From NCBI GenBank assembly GCA_937894585.1, contig CALBGO010000055.1, positions 1-7,697 of the forward strand: 7,697 nt of DNA, in the 5' to 3' direction. The translations under genes were made by a program, and so were the position numbers. Shown here in pieces: positions 7,301-7,697 of the stretch. The notes under the pieces are model-generated. The model saw only the letters and a program-made list of their open reading frames with translations. It was not told the DNA's origin and did not search any database. Source of the DNA: an uncultured Eubacterium sp. Lineage in GTDB: Bacteria > Bacillota > Clostridia > Peptostreptococcales > Anaerovoracaceae. Numbering within the stretch: the first letter of the stretch is position 1; the number at the start of each line of letters is the position of its first letter.

Positions 7301-7697
7301 GAAAACGGATATTCTTTTACAGCCCGGGCAAACAGCTATGTTGCAGATATTACAACTCCGACAGGACTGAAACTTGGAGAACTTGACAATGGACCATACA
7401 GTGGCTGGATGTACACAATTAACAGTGTGTTCCCGGATTATATGGAATCTGTAAAATTGAAAGACGGAGATGATATAAGAGTATTCTTTACAGATGATTA
7501 CAGATATACAGGCTGGGATCCGAACGGAAAACCGGGAGATTCAATTTATAATCCGACTGATCCGGAACAGAAACCGGTATCTCAGGACATTACAGCATCC
7601 GTCAGCGGCAGCACTGCTTCTGTTAAAGTGCCTGCAGCAGATATCGATCAGCTGATTTCTGATGCGTTGAAGAACAAGGCAGACATAATCGACTTGA
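1361..7697 (+). CDS. Giant secreted GLUG-repeat / DUF4430 (transcobalamin-like) surface protein, 3' partial
   Basis: One frame stays open for 2112 codons and leaves the window without a stop or frameshift. Residues 1-25 are a signal peptide (KKK, hydrophobic core, AFA-A cleavage site). Four solenoid modules follow at about 40-355, 691-1024, 1054-1400 and 1596-1912. Each runs from a WFA-containing entry through PIG and F-x-G-x-FDG to GLUG repeats (G-G-I-x-G ... C-x-N), then a GYPVLKWQ-like end. Ig-like domains lie at about 368-447, 1413-1494 and 1498-1579, three PEGA-like sandwiches at about 449-673, and a DUF4430 domain at about 1931-2053. Linkers rich in Glu, Pro and Lys flank some modules. 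The residues after 2076 begin another small domain, and any cell-wall anchor lies beyond the window. No catalytic motif is visible. DUF4430 is related to the C-terminal domain of transcobalamin and intrinsic factor. With two B12-type riboswitches upstream, the likely role is surface capture of corrinoids. Adhesion is the alternative, since GLUG modules are common in adhesin-like proteins. Confidence 0.95.
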   Translation, partial: MKKKIFSLGLALLMILQTVPAAAFAASETESPPGSPQQEGTYYVLNTEEDLDWFAKEVNTGNTSINAKLGNNIEVSQTHTPIGTKANPFSGIFDGNGKSISLNSGVTFIDTSERYGLFGTLQGTVKNLTVKGTVDLGTRVGNVGGIAGYADAGSTIEHCINEAAVSGKNNVGGITGYNNATIINCGNEGNVSTTDKKAGGIAGVTFLKAQLISGCYNRGNISAKKSTAGGITGDCMADITLQDCYSTGEISASSSDREGYTGGIIGQISLNKNVELQQIYAAGTISGKTTDAICGKSMGKLTALDVFFLDTLKSSVPDVTALSSEQLKTKASDLGAAFAADTAGMNGGYPVLAWQNGGEDTGLSDLKGTISVSGEICCYSTLTAAYHSVPGEENLNLSYQWCRNGVPVENAAEAQYKVTEEDLASDLSVSVSVDGYNRLTSDTMHVPDLVAVSTEPAEAQITISNGDKVYQSITGQPGIYSLPAGAYSYTVTMGEGSEYVDEKGTFQVPGKELLEVVLKEKLYETDFAVKPDEAENAEITVKDSQGRLCMPEKGSGKYQLKKGTYSLTAELFGFETVHKNFDVTAAGIVEIQMKKLPAYDIVFKTKNFSQEQSKKLHLTVKTGGKTVYTGNRMSLSLPEGDYQYTVSCGGYRSEIGTFKVEKKNTLVEFSMTRDTGWDGRTMTEPSRDAGGVYLICNAAELMWFNRHAKMDDSAKLMADITVNQDMRLDENQLHVWNPIGNYAGYSGSRPYEGTFDGDGHSITGLYIPGSDAKNAAFCGYLGEGGVIRNLTIDGVVKNERSRNQYVAGIAGTCKGLIAGCVNLAELSGGSYVGGIVGSADKTCRIENSVNQGSVTASAERAGGICGVLYAEGSQAVSGCCNFGKVQAKGFAGGITGDFYSGAGIVNTYNRGEVISQGVSGGIAGNFRSGTMNHVYHAGTVKGAQNGTGSIAGRLEWAGGSRTFDQVFWLEGSAESEIGNTGGYSISGQAQKMSEEELKSVDLGNAYTEDRPPYINDGYPVLKWQAGEVFEPEKPESRPDAWDGKETSQPQQKDGIYQIGNAAELKWFADQINSGKIELKAVLTADIDLNHQEFSSIGGSAENHAFRGTFDGAYKKIKGFYQDASESGYGLFAVNAGTVKNFTISGKADARDVYGVVAGKNSGVIEGCTNEVSVNGGNQIGGIVGVNLKNGEVRRCRNKADIEGARMVGGIAGRNNTDALIEECANSGTVLSVKEFCGGICAENEGNLLSCYNKGLIVCMSDILRAYAGGVAGHNAGYTSDIYNTGNVVSAGGYAGGVLGISTVGSLGSATAENLYGIGEVCGAFFEGENAEEQYFVGGATGNRTDAVQNAYYLSDLKAAGGGIAKSSAEMKKKGFALTLGTAFKADTENLNYGYPMLKWQTAANTLKSKPALGGTVEISGTSKAGEILSAEYKGDEKNLIYVWYTADDYGEYVLSVSRKNTFKIPVDLVGHKIRVKVFSKDADRFAEASASSTVEGMNGSISISGIAVVGKVVKAAYSRTEDEPEYQWYRGTVKIPGADSGTYTVTEADKGYVLKVRVTGNKAGFVEKAMKDKVVTAEHAGVWSDTEVSEPALVAGVYVIETEAELKWFASQINGGKTGLNAKLADHIQISGDKWYPIGSEAHPFAGTFDGNGKEITFALKTDGKAYQGLFGYIEGKGTVKKLTVNGTLVLSGETTTAGIVAGYSEGKILNCISKGSVQATEGTQLGGITGSIGLHGRVERCRNEASVSAKERAGGIAGVNSYGDTYYCSNKGLVSVSGNEAGGIVGSTQNYAVITGCYNTAEVKGSMYVGGISGKVYVAAAPQACYSTGKLTGTAYTAGAVGDLGGTDYITIVTGSFYDKTLPKDKTAKGVSLSDMKGGNFASVLNREAFEEIYTEDEKNQNRGLPVLKWEAGIAEEKPEKPDPEEEKDRITVSFTLVGDTKHGTAPHEDGNHIWIARTTLEGLPRGTTAYDVFKRVLGENGYSFTARANSYVADITTPTGLKLGELDNGPYSGWMYTINSVFPDYMESVKLKDGDDIRVFFTDDYRYTGWDPNGKPGDSIYNPTDPEQKPVSQDITASVSGSTASVKVPAADIDQLISDALKNKADIIDL
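1478..2425 (+). repeat. GLUG solenoid module 1
   Basis: Residues 40-355 open with GTYYVLNTEEDLDWFAKEV, pass PIGTKANPFSGIFDGNGK, and carry about five GLUG units: VGGIAGY, VGGITGY, AGGIAGV, AGGITGD and TGGIIGQ. They close on GGYPVLAWQ. Four units keep a Cys just before the Asn/Ser turn (EHCINE, INCGNE, SGCYNRG, QDCYSTG). The spacing and Gly pattern suggest a right-handed beta-solenoid. Confidence 0.85.
2462..3379 (+). other. Ig-like domain plus three PEGA-like beta-sandwich domains of the giant protein
   Basis: Residues 368-447 show the bacterial Ig-like pattern, with YQWCRNGVPVENA and a Y-K-V-T-E-E-D-L strand. Residues 449-673 hold three tandem domains of about 75 residues. Each has a conserved G-x-Y-x-L/Y-x-x-x turn (LPAGAYSYTV, LKKGTYSLTA, LPEGDYQYTV), typical of PEGA or carboxypeptidase-regulatory-like folds that act as stalks. 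No binding residues can be assigned. Confidence 0.7.
3431..4432 (+). repeat. GLUG solenoid module 2
   Basis: Residues 691-1024 open with GVYLICNAAELMWFNRH, contain NPIGNY and YEGTFDGDGHSITGL, and have about six GLUG units (VAGIAGT, VGGIVGS, AGGICGV, AGGITGD, SGGIAGN, TGSIAGR). They end with GYPVLKWQ. This module keeps the turn Cys in only two units and is the most divergent of the four in that respect. The linker that follows is rich in Pro, Glu and Gln. Confidence 0.85.
4520..5560 (+). repeat. GLUG solenoid module 3
   Basis: Residues 1054-1400 open with GIYQIGNAAELKWFADQIN, contain FRGTFDG, and have about seven GLUG units (VYGVVAG, IGGIVGV, VGGIAGR, CGGICAE, AGGVAGH, AGGVLGI, VGGATGN). They close on GYPMLKWQ. 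It is the longest module, with four turn cysteines (EGCTNE, RRCRNK, EECANS, LSCYNK). Confidence 0.85.
5597..6097 (+). other. Two Ig-like domains of the giant protein
   Basis: Residues 1413-1494 and 1498-1579 share the order V-x-I-S-G, a YxWY strand (IYVWYTAD, EYQWYRGT) and a hydrophobic D-x-x-G-x-x-(I/L)-x-V-(K/R)-V ending. The second has the classic YTVTEADKGYVLKVRV strand pair seen in bacterial Ig-like surface domains. They join modules 3 and 4 and are probably spacers. Confidence 0.75.
6146..7096 (+). repeat. GLUG solenoid module 4
   Basis: Residues 1596-1912 open with GVYVIETEAELKWFASQIN, contain YPIGSEAHPFAGTFDGNGK, and have about six GLUG units (TAGIVAG, LGGITGS, AGGIAGV, AGGIVGS, VGGISGK, TAGAVGD). 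They close on GLPVLKWE. Five turn cysteines are kept. The entry is close to that of module 3, which suggests these two share the most recent duplication. Confidence 0.85.
7151..7519 (+). other. DUF4430 / transcobalamin C-terminal-like domain of the giant protein
   Basis: Residues 1931-2053 match the DUF4430 pattern in order: a beta strand (RITVSFTLVGD), the helix-start motif TTAYDVFKRVL (1969 onward), SGWMYTIN (2014-2021), and LKDGDDIRVFF (2033-2043) ahead of a Y-rich end. In transcobalamin and intrinsic factor the related beta-domain covers one face of cobalamin, and aromatic residues near the W-x-x-x-x-N strand contribute. The conserved W2016 and Y2018 are candidate contacts by analogy only. 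More copies could follow beyond the window. Confidence 0.85.

Overview
The window looks like part of a gut-type Firmicute chromosome, most likely a clostridial anaerobe of the Lachnospiraceae kind. This is inferred from the moderate base composition, the AGGAAGG ribosome-binding site with a TTG start, the GLUG-type surface modules, the DUF4430 domain and the transcription-terminating riboswitches. Everything well supported reads on the + strand.

Layout. Positions 1-54 are the last codons of an upstream gene, probably a surface or secreted protein, followed by a terminator-like hairpin (105-137). Positions 138-436 hold no convincing gene, only a weak 50-codon ORF (249-401) that may be a degraded remnant. 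A near-consensus promoter at 437-465 (TTGACA, 17 bp, TATACT) starts a leader of about 890 nt. The leader carries a textbook cobalamin (B12) riboswitch (481-695) followed by an intrinsic terminator (734-777). It then carries a second, divergent B12-element-like aptamer (about 936-1212), a 12-bp hairpin and a second intrinsic terminator (1281-1310). So there are two aptamer-plus-terminator units in series.

From 1361 to the window edge runs one uninterrupted reading frame of 2112 codons with no stop. It encodes a secreted giant. A signal peptide is followed by four large modules, each opening with an A-E-L-x-W-F-A-like segment, continuing through GLUG solenoid repeats and closing on a G-Y-P-V-L-K-W-Q-like segment. 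Ig-like and PEGA-like beta-sandwich domains lie between modules. After module 4 comes a DUF4430 / transcobalamin C-terminal-like domain (residues about 1931-2053), and the frame then leaves the window.

How the parts fit. B12 riboswitches normally shut genes off when cobalamin is plentiful, and DUF4430 resembles the beta-domain of animal cobalamin carriers. The simplest reading is a cell-surface B12-capture (or B12-responsive adhesion) protein made only under cobalamin starvation and gated by two consecutive attenuators. The cobalamin link rests on two independent features, the leader RNA and the protein domain. Binding itself is inference.
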